Origin: Arabidopsis thaliana
Lineage: Eukaryota > Streptophyta > Magnoliopsida > Brassicales > Brassicaceae
DNA length: 64,000 nucleotides
Assembly: GCF_000001735.4 (NCBI RefSeq)
Contig: NC_003071.7
Span: 17,707,443 to 17,771,442, forward strand
Reading direction: 5' to 3'
A program made the translations under genes and the position numbers. Every line of letters starts with the position of its first letter. The first letter of the stretch is position 1. The notes under the pieces are model-generated. The model ran no database searches. It was not told the origin of the DNA and saw only the letters and a program-made list of their open reading frames with translations. This document shows, in pieces, positions 1 to 10,055 of this stretch.

Positions 1-102
1 AATGAAGTTTCATACTTTTGTTTCCTGATTAAGCTGCATAATATAGAATGTTTCTGCATAATCACTTGCAAATTTTAAAAGATTGTATTGTTTCATGTGC
101 AG

Positions 103-1302
<1,200 letters not shown>

Positions 1303-1748
1303 GCTTCCAATGTTCTTTTTGTTTTGGTTACAACTTTTGACAAAAAAAATATTTCTTCTACATTCACAAAGAGAGTATGTATTGCCCCTTACACCTATGA
1401 GATTTCACTCAGGAGATGGATATATAACAATTGTTGATGTTTTAGGTGTTTTGATCTTTTTAGGCTATTATTAGGGGTTGTCATAAAAACAGTCATCAGT
1501 TTCACAGTTTCTTTATAATTGAGGATCAAAATGAGAGAAGATTTTGACAGATTTTTCCCGAATCCAACTCATAAATACTACTATGTTACTTGTAGTCACT
1601 AAAATGTAGTTTATATTTAAATCATTTGATACGTATTTAAAATGTGCTAGTGAGTAATTAACAGCTCTTCATTTCAAATGGTGAAAAAGAAATTACAACA
1701 AACTGATCTTATTGTAAACTATTGAACATGACTACATGAGTGGTTGAA
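1303..1748. other. Convergent 3' UTR spacer between RH37 and COR15B
   Basis: This stretch lies between two stop codons that face each other and must hold both 3' UTRs and poly(A) sites. From about 1690 it resembles the sequence from about 3690 downstream of COR15A (attacaacaaactgatctta against attacaacagactcatctta). This marks one edge of the COR15 tandem duplication. I see no further gene. Confidence 0.6.
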
Positions 1749-2431
1749 TCAGGACTTTGTGGCATTCTTAGCCTCTTCTGCTTTACCCTCTACGAACTCA
1801 GCCGCCTTGTTTCCGGCTTCTTTTCCTTTCTCAGTCACATAATCCAAAGCTTTCTTAGCTTCCTCAGTCGCAGTTTCATTGGCTTCAATGGTTTTCTCAA
1901 CAATGTAGTCTTTTGTTTTCTCGCCATCCGCCAAGGCCTCCTTCGTCTTATCCGTCACGAAATCAGAAGCTTTCTTTCTATATATATATATATATATGTT
2001 AAGATTCATTATTGACAAACGATTTTAAAAACATATATCTACACCATGGAAACTCAATCCTCAACAAGGCCATTATAGTTGATTATAGTATGTATAAAAC
2101 TGTTATGATGGGATTAACCAAAATAAAATAACTATCATGGCGAGTACGTAATGTATATGAGAGTTTTTGCGAGTACACATGAAGATAGCCTTAGTCACGA
2201 GAAAATTTGTTAAAAGAAAAGAATATAGACTCACGTGGCTTCGTTGAGGTCATCGAGGATGTTGCCGTCACTTTTAACGGCGTATATCAACGACTTCTTG
2301 CGCTGAGCAACGACGACGAGCTCACTCTTCCGGCCAACTCTGACGGTACCAACACCACTCTGCTTTGCTCCTACGTTGTGGAAAGAAGAACCCATGCCAC
2401 TGAGAACAGCTCCTGATAAAGACATCGCCAT
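1749..2431 (-). CDS. COR15B: COR15B, chloroplast cold-regulated LEA-like protein
   Basis: Two coding exons, 2235-2431 and 1749-1977, join within the T codon of LNEAT|KKAS to give 141 residues. The start is [12 protein letters not shown], followed by a Ser-rich, Arg/Lys-bearing chloroplast transit peptide of about 50 residues. The mature part ([17 protein letters not shown] onward) is a hydrophilic, Ala/Lys/Glu-rich amphipathic helix with repeats such as [14 protein letters not shown]. The family is intrinsically disordered in water. It folds on crowding or freezing and protects chloroplast inner-envelope membranes and stromal enzymes. This is the downstream member of a tandem pair with COR15A, same orientation and same intron position. 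The 257-bp intron ends in a long (TA)n run directly against the 3' splice site. A CRT/DRE core and a CACGTG box lie upstream, consistent with CBF and ABA control. Confidence 0.95.
1978..1998 (-). repeat. (TA)n microsatellite at the COR15B 3' splice site
   Basis: An uninterrupted TA run of about 18 bp occupies the last bases of the COR15B intron, next to the AG acceptor. The COR15A intron has only a short gatatag at the same place, so the run expanded after the duplication or was lost in COR15A. Confidence 0.85.
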
Positions 2432-2532
2432 GAGGACTCTTAAAGATGTTTTTTGGGAGGAAAATAAATACAAGAAAGAGTTTTAAGATGGAGAAAGTGA
2501 GATGAGAAAAATCTAACCTCCAATAGTATCGT

Positions 2533-2538
2533 TTTATA
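2533..2538 (-). promoter_or_regulatory. COR15B TATA box
   Basis: TATAAA on the minus strand, about 100 bp before the start codon. It sits in a block (ccaatagtatcgttttatag) that is almost identical in COR15A at 4625-4645, as expected for the core promoter of the duplicate. Confidence 0.75.
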
Positions 2539-2568
2539 GATCTCTCGACCAATGAGAATCCAAAACTA

Positions 2569-2574
2569 CACGTG
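2569..2574 (-). promoter_or_regulatory. CACGTG (ABRE/G-box) of COR15B
   Basis: Palindromic CACGTG within acacgtgt, about 35 bp upstream of the TATA box. This is the core bound by ABF/AREB bZIP factors. A second ACGTG lies at 2653-2657. COR15A has only ACACGT at the aligned place. Confidence 0.6.
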
Positions 2575-2691
2575 TGAGTGCTAGATATTTTTGCGCATTG
2601 CTATTATCTTTAACTATCGAATAAGAAGAGTTTTCGTTGGTTCGTACTAGTTACGTGTAACCATTTCTATGGTTACCAAAAGAAAAAAGAG

Positions 2692-2696
2692 GTCGG
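2692..2696 (-). promoter_or_regulatory. CRT/DRE (CCGAC) of COR15B
   Basis: Reads GGCCGACC on the minus strand, about 155 bp before the TATA box, at the same relative place as the first CRT of COR15A. CCGAC is the CBF/DREB1 binding core. I found only this one copy upstream of COR15B. Confidence 0.8.
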
Positions 2697-2699
2697 CCA

Positions 2700-3798
2700 T
2701 CAAGTTGTGGTTATAACCGTTATACACATGTTAGCATTTTTGGCTACGATATTTACATGTTAGCATTTCTGTTTTATTTGCAACTTTCAACATTAATAAC
2801 TAGACTCGATAGAGATATATATATAAAGGAAAAATGTATTAGTCGTTAAGCTGAAAATGTACAAGTCTTTGTGTATGTCTATTTAGTCATTTTTAGCAAT
2901 TAGCTAGGTTAAAACAACTTTTAACATTTTTTCAATTAAGTACAAACTGTAGTTAAACTACTAATAGTATATAGATATATTTCTAAGAACCTAATACTCC
3001 AATGTTAAATAAACAAAAACAAAAACTCACACTTCAATGCCTAATTGTTATACTATAATTATAAATACCAATGTTACTTTCAAATATAACTATTTTGCTC
3101 AACAGCAAAAACGCTATTTACAATGCCTAATATTTTTTTTTTTGATAAATATGAAATAGAGCATGTACCAGCCAAGAATGAGCTTATTAGATATGTCCCA
3201 CATTGGTTGGGTATGTGAGTAATGTGCTCCTTAATTATGTGGTGTGGCATACCGACTTCTAGATGATATGTTTGTGACGGGAGATGAGGTGATAATTTGT
3301 TGGTGCCGGACCATAATTTTTCCTTCCACGGATTGTAATTCACTGCTTGGAATGGCTAAGTGGATCAATGTTGATTACAAGCCACCAAATTTTGAAGTTT
3401 TTGGTACAACAATGTATCATACCAATTCGATGTCATACCAAACAGTAAATAGTGGACATGCGAAGAAAAAAAGCAGTTCCTCTTTTATTGGTTCGTCACA
3501 AAAGAGACAAGGCTATCGATCTCCCATATGCTCTCATCCTTTCACCGTTGAAAGACTCTAGACGGCGATGTTACTTATAATTACTCATTATTTAATTTTG
3601 TCTATTGAATATTTTGCAAAACATTAAAGAATGTGACGGTGACTGTGGATACCATATCTTATTTCAGTTGTGATGTGAAATTAATAGAAATTACAACAGA
3701 CTCATCTTATTGTAAGTACTATTAAACATGAAGAGAGAGGATATGGATCAATATATCTACGAGTTTAAGTGCTTGAAATTAACTGATTAGGTAAGACC
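2700..3798. other. Spacer between COR15B promoter and COR15A stop
   Basis: AT-rich. It holds the distal COR15B promoter and the COR15A 3' flank (3690-3798, similar to 1690-1748). The middle (about 3130-3570) has no counterpart at the other copy. It begins with a T-run and tgtcccacattggttggg and contains an open frame 3244-3561 (+, 105 residues) with no domain I recognise. I treat it as inserted sequence, not a gene. Confidence 0.5.
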
Positions 3799-4524
3799 CT
3801 ACTTTGTGGCATCCTTAGCCTCTCCTGCTTTACCCTCCGCGAACTCTGCCGCCTTGTTTGCGGCTTCTTTTCCTTTCTCCTCCACATACGCCGCAGCTTT
3901 CTCAGCTTCTTTACCCAATGTATCTGCGGTTTCACTGTTTTTTTCAACAACGTAGTCTTTCGCTTTCTCACCATCTGCTAATGCCTCTTTTGTTTTATCC
4001 GTCACGAAATCTGAAGCTTTCTTTCTATATCATTTTCAAATTAAAATTTATTTTAGTATTTATCAAAGGTTTCAAAACACATATCCAAAAGTAGTCAACA
4101 GAATCATCAAATAAACTTAGAGCTATACATGTAAACTAGAAAAATAGAGATATATAATGTACGGTATATGAATCTTTATCTTTGATAATAGTCAAATATG
4201 ATCATAAAATAAGTTCAAAACAAACATATTTCCACTAAAATCTATACTAATATAGTATACCATAAACATTGCCTGCTAAGATCCTTACTTATGAGGCAAG
4301 ATACTAAAAGAAGAAAGAATGTAGACTTACGTGGCCTCGTTGAGGTCATCGAGGATGTTGCCGTCACCTTTAGCGGCGTAGATCAACGACTTCTTGCGTT
4401 GAGAAACGACGACGAACTGAGTTTTCTGGCCGACTCTGACAGCGCCGAAGCTGCTCTGCTTGGCTCCGCTGTGGAAAGAAGAAGCCATACCAGTGAGAAC
4501 AGCTCCTGAGAAAGACATCGCCAT
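3799..4524 (-). CDS. COR15A: COR15A, chloroplast cold-regulated LEA-like protein
   Basis: Coding exons 4331-4524 and 3799-4024 give 139 residues, the length known for COR15A. The transit peptide ([20 protein letters not shown] onward) leads to the mature N-terminus [14 protein letters not shown], the known cleavage product COR15am. The mature protein is Ala/Lys/Glu-rich with LEA-type repeats ([35 protein letters not shown]) that form amphipathic helices on dehydration. It stabilises chloroplast membranes during freezing. The gene is a classic CBF/DREB1 target: upstream lie a TATA box (4638-4643), CACGTG (4735-4740) and CRT cores at 4786-4790 and 4963-4967. It is a tandem copy of COR15B, offset by about 2.1 kb, and divergent from the kinase at 5754. 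Confidence 0.97.
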
Positions 4525-4637
4525 GAGAGAGATCTTTAAGATGTGAGAATAAAAAGAAGTTTTTGTTTGGAAATGAAAGGAGGAGTTTTTAGATGAACAA
4601 AGTGAGATGAGAAGAATCTAATCTCCAATAGTATCGT

Positions 4638-4643
4638 TTTATA
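4638..4643 (-). promoter_or_regulatory. COR15A TATA box
   Basis: TATAAA on the minus strand, 114 bp before the start codon. The surrounding 20 bp are shared with COR15B. This implies a leader of about 80 nt. Confidence 0.75.
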
Positions 4644-4734
4644 GATCGATAGACCTATTACACTCCAAAATTACACGTATTAAGAGTAAGATATTTTTTG
4701 CACATTACCGAGTTTCTGTTCGTTCTTTTCAGGC

Positions 4735-4740
4735 CACGTG
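4735..4740 (-). promoter_or_regulatory. CACGTG (ABRE/G-box) of COR15A
   Basis: CACGTG in ggccacgtgtaa, about 50 bp from the first CRT. The pairing of an ABRE with a CRT matches the combined ABA and cold response known for this gene. Confidence 0.7.
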
Positions 4741-4785
4741 TAATCATATTTGTGGTTTTCAGAAAGAAGAAGAAAAAAAAAGCAG

Positions 4786-4790
4786 GTCGG
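4786..4790 (-). promoter_or_regulatory. CRT/DRE copy 1 of COR15A
   Basis: Minus-strand TGGCCGACCTGC, the exact context of the C-repeat first defined in the COR15A promoter and bound by CBF1-3. Confidence 0.92.
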
Positions 4791-4962
4791 CCATGAAATT
4801 GTGGCTACATACAAATTGCATTTTTGGTAACAAAAACTTACATGTTAGCATTTCTAGATTTCTTTTTTTCAATTTCCAGTACTACTTAAGAGGGTCGTTC
4901 TCATTTCCTTCACGTGTATTTATTGACGTTTGTTGTTAAATTTGTAATAGAAACAAATGTAT

Positions 4963-4967
4963 GTCGG
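4963..4967 (-). promoter_or_regulatory. CRT/DRE copy 2 of COR15A
   Basis: Minus-strand TTGGCCGACATA, about 175 bp further from the gene. It has the same CCGAC core preceded by TGG. A further ACCGAC core on the plus strand is at 5025-5030. Confidence 0.75.
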
Positions 4968-5024
4968 CCAACAAGTTAATTTGGGTTTGCAAGCCCAAAT
5001 CTACCAAAAGCCTACACAAAATAA

Positions 5025-5030
5025 ACCGAC
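5025..5030 (+). promoter_or_regulatory. Plus-strand DRE core (ACCGAC) in the divergent spacer
   Basis: RCCGAC consensus in aaaccgacaa. It lies between COR15A and the divergent kinase at 5754 and could serve either. A single core may also occur by chance. Confidence 0.45.
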
Positions 5031-5753
5031 AAGGTTGCAAGCCTAAATGTAAAACTAATAGCCCAAATGAGTTGAAACCACAAACCATTTTTTACATGCT
5101 GAAAATAATCTTATCTCGTTTAAGAATTTTACAGTGGTATAGAATTCAATTCTCATAGAAGGCGAATATATACGGATTAATTTAAATAAATTTATGCCAT
5201 TGTCTAACGTTTCTTGTGGATTTTTGTTGTGAAAAGATTGTCAATTGTAAAAAAAAAAAGGTTAAAATCATTACTTGTAATAGAATCGTTTCGTAATAAT
5301 TTTTCTCTCTGATGTATTTCCTTAAAGAAAAAAAAAATTGGAATTCTGATCATAGATCAGTCTTTAAAAAAAAAAGTCTAGAGAATCTGACGGACAGTAA
5401 CATCTCCTAATTCAATATGAAATAGAAAATGCAATAATTTAATTTTGTAAAAATTTAAAATGAAGTCCATTAAAAAAAAAGTCTAAAATAAATTCAACGG
5501 ACAAGATCTATTATTACTTGTGAACAGCGGTAGATTATGGAGCGTGCTTACACTCTCTCGACGTTTATAAGTCACAGACTTGAAAAAACCCTAAAGCTAC
5601 CAAAGTTTCCTTTTTAACTCTCTCTATCTGTCGCTGCAACTTTTCAAGAGATTCGTTTTTTTCTAGGGTTTTTAATTACAGTTCAAAGTTACCAAAAACC
5701 TTGAGAGATACTAAGAGATTCGAAGCATAATAACTCTTGTTGTTGTTCCGAAG

Positions 5754-6788
5754 ATGCAACCAAAAACAGAGTTCGTGAAGTTCTTGAGAAAAGGTGCGTA
5801 TGGATCAGTCGATCTCGTCAAGTACATCAAACGCGACGATAACGCTTTGCCTCTTTACGCCGCCGTGAAAACCGCCGAATGTGAAGACTACAACTCTCTC
5901 GAAAGAGAAATTCAGATTCTATCCAAACTTGAAGGATGTCGAAGGATCGTGCAATGCTATGGGAATTATACTTTAGAAGAGGACTTCGATGTCGGTGGAT
6001 TCCGAGTCTACAAGATGGTTATGGAGTACGCAGCTGCAGGGAGTTTATTCAGTTTCATGGACAGTTACAAAGATAGAAAGTTACCGGAAACGATGATTAA
6101 AGACTTTACTCGTATGATTCTTCAAGGATTAGTCTCTGTTCATAGACTCGGTTATGTTCATTGCGATCTAAAACCCGATAATCTACTTGTCTTTCCATGT
6201 AGACAATCTTACGAATTGAAGATTTCAGATTTCGGGTCTTCGAGAAAAGTCGGAGAATATTCTGATTGCTGGGATGTTGATTTGCCGTTTGTTGGAACGC
6301 CTGTTTACATGTCGCCAGAATCAGTCCGTAGCGGCGTGGCTGAGAAAGCCCTAGATTTGTGGTCGTTAGGGTGCATAGTATTGGAGATGTATACCGGTGT
6401 GATTCCATGGTCGGAGGTTGAATTTGAGGATCTTGCGCCTGCTCTATCAAAAGGTAAAGCGCCGGAGATTCCAAAGAGTTTACCGTGTGATGCAAGGAAG
6501 TTTCTAGAGACGTGTTTTTCAAGGAACCCTAAGGAGAGAGGAAGTGCTTCGGATTTATTGTCTCATCAGTTCTTGCGTGGTGAAGTGGTCTCCGGCTTCT
6601 CGCTTCCGCCGTTGAAGTTGAAGATTAAACTAGCACCGGAGAAACCGACGAATGTTTCGAAGAAGCCCTTGAAGCTAAAGATTATCCCACCAAAGCCCCC
6701 ACAGTTTAAGAAAGGTGGGATTAAACCCTTGAAGTTGAAGATTATGCCTTTGAAGCCTCCAGCTTCTAGTTTCGTTTCTGTTCAATAG
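5754..6788 (+). CDS. Intronless MAPKKK-like serine/threonine kinase
   Basis: A single exon encodes 344 residues (At2g42550 by position). Kinase features in order: glycine loop LRKGAYGSV (11-19), VAIK-type AAVK with Lys39, catalytic HCDLKPDN (136-143), SDFG (158-161), TPVYMSPES activation-segment end, and DLWSLGCIVLEM. This is the pattern of the small intronless MEKK-like MAPKKK15-21 group, which phosphorylates MAP kinase kinases in ABA and stress signalling. The Cys in HCD, in place of HRD, is common in that group (a non-RD type). After the domain a basic Pro/Lys tail carries three PLKLKI motifs near residues 286, 305 and 325. A TATA-like tttataa lies near 5564, and a telo-box aaaccctaaa at 5586-5595 lies in the leader. 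The gene is divergent from COR15A across 1.2 kb with three CRT/DRE cores. Substrate not known. Confidence 0.9.
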   Translation: MQPKTEFVKFLRKGAYGSVDLVKYIKRDDNALPLYAAVKTAECEDYNSLEREIQILSKLEGCRRIVQCYGNYTLEEDFDVGGFRVYKMVMEYAAAGSLFSFMDSYKDRKLPETMIKDFTRMILQGLVSVHRLGYVHCDLKPDNLLVFPCRQSYELKISDFGSSRKVGEYSDCWDVDLPFVGTPVYMSPESVRSGVAEKALDLWSLGCIVLEMYTGVIPWSEVEFEDLAPALSKGKAPEIPKSLPCDARKFLETCFSRNPKERGSASDLLSHQFLRGEVVSGFSLPPLKLKIKLAPEKPTNVSKKPLKLKIIPPKPPQFKKGGIKPLKLKIMPLKPPASSFVSVQ

Positions 6789-7370
6789 TCTGTTGAAAAT
6801 TCGTATCTGTTTCTTAGTTTAGAATTGTAGATCAAGTTACATAATGTTACCAAAATGTAGATCTCAATTCACAATGTGTGTTACACCATTAACTATGAAA
6901 TACAGTTTTGCTTGAATAATTTCGTTTCGTACACTCATATATGCAGAAAAGCTCATTCCTTTTTGAATACCAAATACCATTCTTGCTTCTCTATGCTTTG
7001 CCTATCATCAATTCTTCTTTGTCTGCAACAAAGTTTGGGTCTCTATATGTGGGACATTGGGATAATTATTTGTAGCAGTCAATTTGTTTGTTACAATGCC
7101 TGAGAGAGTCCTTTAATACCAATATGAGTCGTATATTACAAGGATCACTACAACTTAGTTTTGTAGAGTAGATAAAGGTTGGTACAGTTTCATTTCAAAG
7201 GAAACCACTAATATATTCTTCAAACTTCTTAACAGAAACAGAACTTTTTTTGTTATTTACCACAAAACTCTGTCAAACAGAGCTTCTTGTTATTTACATA
7301 CAAAAAAACAAAAGACCTTTTTAAGTAAAGCAAAAACACACCAAAACATTTCTCCATTATACATTACTTT
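6789..7370. other. Convergent spacer, kinase 3' UTR and LEA25 3' UTR
   Basis: AT-rich sequence between facing stop codons. It must hold the two 3' UTRs. I see no conserved gene, RNA or repeat. Confidence 0.55.
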
Positions 7371-9379
7371 TCAACGTTGTCCATGTTCCCGTCTCATATA
7401 GTCAGGATCAGTAGTTCCATGCTCATGTGTCCTCACAGGCGCATCACCAATCACTATGTTCTTTGTCGTCTGTGCAATCTCAGCTATAGTCTCGCCGATT
7501 GCCCCAAGCACCCCTCCCGCTCCAACCCCTTCTTCTTCAACATATCTCTCACTGCCTCTTCCTCCTCCGTATTCTTCTCCAACGTCTCTCCTTGCTTCTT
7601 CGACCGTGCCTTTTGGTCCATATCCGAAGACATCTTTCTCACTCCCTCTTCCGTACTCTGCCTCCCCAACATCTCCCCTCCCTTCTCCGGGTATTCCTTT
7701 TGCTCCATAGCCGTAGACATCTTTCTCACTCCCTCTTTCTTCCCCGTACTCTTCTCCAAAGTCTCTCCTTGCTCCTGAGACAAACCCTGGTTGCTTTTCT
7801 TCCTCACCTCCCTCAAAACAAATCCAAAACACAGTTTCTTGAGTAACACGAAACACCACCATACTACAATGAGCTAAAACGATCTAGCTTTACTATTCAA
7901 GTTGTGCAATACCTGATGCATCTCTTGGTCTCTGTGTTGAGCTTCCTCTTTCTTCCTCGCCGTATACCCAACCACCGTATCAGCAGCCACTGCAGCTTTC
8001 TCCTTAGTCAAGTCCACTGCCTTAGATCCTACTTCCACCGCCTTATGCCCTGCGTACCCCACAGCACCTTCCACTGTACCTGCAACCGCTTTCGTCCCTT
8101 GCACCACTTTCTCCGTGGTGAAATGTGCCGCTGTCCACCCAACCGCAGCGGCTTTCTCAGCTGCCACTCCTGCATAATGTGCAGCTCCTTTTCCTCCTTC
8201 CACTGTCGTTTCTTTTATGTACCCAGCTGCTTCACCGGCTTTCTGAACAGTATAATCTTTAGCTTTTGCTGTCATTGAAGCTGCCTCTTGCCCTTTCTGA
8301 GCTGCAACATTTCCGGCTTGTTTTCCTGTCTCTGTCATGTATTCTGAAGCTCTCTGAGCTTTCTCAGCTGCAACATCTTTAGCTTCCACAGCTTTCTGAA
8401 GAGTGTAATCTTTAGCTCTCGCAGCCTGTTCAGCCGCTGTGCTTCCTGTTTCCTTCATATACTCGGAAGCTCTCTGAGCTTTCTCCGCCGCAGTCTCTTT
8501 AGCTTCAACAGCTTTCTGCAGAGCATAGTCTTTTGCTCTCGCCGCCTGTTCAGCTGTCATATTTCCAGCTTCTTTTCCTTTCTCTGTTGCATACTCGGAA
8601 GCTCTCTGAGCTTTCTCACTCGTAGCACTGCCCGCTTTCTGAGCACCTTCTCCTACACTTTCCTTAGCTTGCTGTCCTTTCTCGGCTACCGTATCTTTTA
8701 CGCTACGACCACCAACACCACCTGCTGATTCTTTACCTTCACGTTCTCTCATCTCCTCACCTCCGGCAGCCAAAAGCTCAGCATGTCGTGCTTTCTCCCC
8801 ATGAAAGCCATGTACACCACTCTCTTTTTCCTCACCTCCACCACCGCCACCAACAGCCCCAACGTGAGAAACACGGACACCACTGTCCCGCCCTTTTCCC
8901 ACCATTTCTTCACCTCTTCCTCCACGAGCTTCTTGTCCACTATGGCTCAAACTCTCCTTAGCCTTGTTATACCTTTCCTCTGCTGCTTTTATACTATCCA
9001 TTGACTTCTGCTGAGCATTGGCTCTATACCCATGAATATCCTCTAGCGACGCCTTCTCATGCTCCTCTTTCTCATCCTTCTTCTTCCCTGTTCCTGAATC
9101 GCTGCTAGTAACGAATTTTCCAACGGAGTGAGGCATCTGAGTCCTCTTCATCTTCGTCTCTCCCTCTCCTTCATCAGAAACCGGCATGTTACTCCCCTTG
9201 TCTGAGAGAGACACGAACTGTGTCCCACCACCTTCTGTTTGATGCCTGTGTGTGTCGGAATCTTTGCCTTTTTCGGCCATGGACTCGAAATGACTCGTCA
9301 TCTTTGGGACTCTGTCTTTCTCCACCTGAACTTCTCTCTCCGTCACCTTGTTTTCTCTCCTTGCTTGCTCTGACGCCAT
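7371..9379 (-). CDS. LEA25: LEA_4 / SBP65-like late embryogenesis protein (LEA25)
   Basis: Two exons, 7913-9379 and 7371-7811 (101-bp intron, phase 0, HQ|GGEEE), give 635 residues, the size recalled for At2g42560. The protein is strongly hydrophilic. Residues 1-210 are charged and Gly/Glu-rich and contain HSVGKF (Lys88). Residues about 215-400 hold 11-mer LEA_4 repeats such as EKAQRASEYATEKGKEA and AARAKDYALQKAVEAKE, predicted amphipathic helices. The last exon has three about 34-residue repeats around RGSEKDVYGYG, then ETIAEIAQTTKNIVIGDAP, a C-terminus shared with pea seed biotinylated protein SBP65. LEA_4 proteins protect membranes and proteins in drying seeds. SBP65 also sequesters biotin on a Lys in a VGKF site. 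CACGTG at 9687-9692 and other ACGT cores upstream fit ABA/seed control. Confidence 0.93.
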
Positions 9380-9497
9380 TGTTAATGCTAACGATCACTT
9401 CCAAAAACACAGTTTTACTTTCAAGATGATAGTTTGATAATGCTTTTTTCTGTTTTCTTTATCTTTGTTGATTCTTATCGAGCTGCTTAAGTCCTGC

Positions 9498-9505
9498 TTT
9501 ATAAT
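9498..9505 (-). promoter_or_regulatory. LEA25 TATA box candidate
   Basis: attataaa on the minus strand, about 120 bp before the start codon. Position and sequence fit a core promoter; no start-site data. Confidence 0.5.
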
Positions 9506-9686
9506 CATAGAACCGAAAAGACAAAATTTGGGCGGTCATGAAGATTGGAGAAAGGTGTGTGACGTGTTGAGTTTACTATTGAAACGTGTAGGAGAGGCAC
9601 GATGACTCAGCTTGTGGGAAGAGATCAGTTTCAATATTAGCGAGCCAATAGTCTTGCTTTCCTCCACGTATCTTTCCGTACATGTG

Positions 9687-9692
9687 CACGTG
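9687..9692 (-). promoter_or_regulatory. CACGTG (ABRE/G-box) upstream of LEA25
   Basis: CACGTG within gtgcacgtggag. Further ACGT cores (gacgtgtt, aaacgtgt, ccacgtat) cluster between 9550 and 9670. Such clusters are usual for ABI3/ABI5-driven seed genes. Confidence 0.6.
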
Positions 9693-9699
9693 GAGTCTT

Positions 9700-10055
9700 T
9701 CCGGTGCACTTTTGCCTCTCATAGTCTCATGATTTTATCTCTACTACGAACCAGCCGACCACTTCATCAGATATGGGCTTCTTCAGGCCCGCCCACTCAT
9801 CTCTATTAGGCCCAATATATCTTACTCTAAGCCCCCATTTAGCTTATTACTCGGAAAATTTCATTAGCATACTAAATTCTTCATCCTCCGTTGTATAATC
9901 TTTTCTTGACATGTTTTCTCATTTCACAGAGTCAAGTGCGTTGGTCTTATTTAAGAGTTGTTTCAGTCAAGAAACAAACAACCATAGTGAAAGATAACTA
10001 AAAATAATTGATTGTTGTTTTAAGTTAACTTATACATTGATGAGAAAGGAATTAA
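9700..10055. other. Spacer, distal LEA25 promoter and TBL39 3' flank
   Basis: Both neighbours are on the minus strand. Contains several GGCCC/GCCC cores near 9786-9835 (aggcccgcc, aggcccaat, agccccc), then AT-rich sequence. No gene seen. Confidence 0.45.

Noticed and set aside
6106..6522. 138-residue frame antisense to the kinase
   Set aside because: Shadow of a conserved kinase domain on the other strand, with no motifs of its own.
7377..8278. Several plus-strand frames of 84-133 residues
   Set aside because: All mirror the repetitive LEA25 coding sequence, which keeps the reverse strand free of stops.
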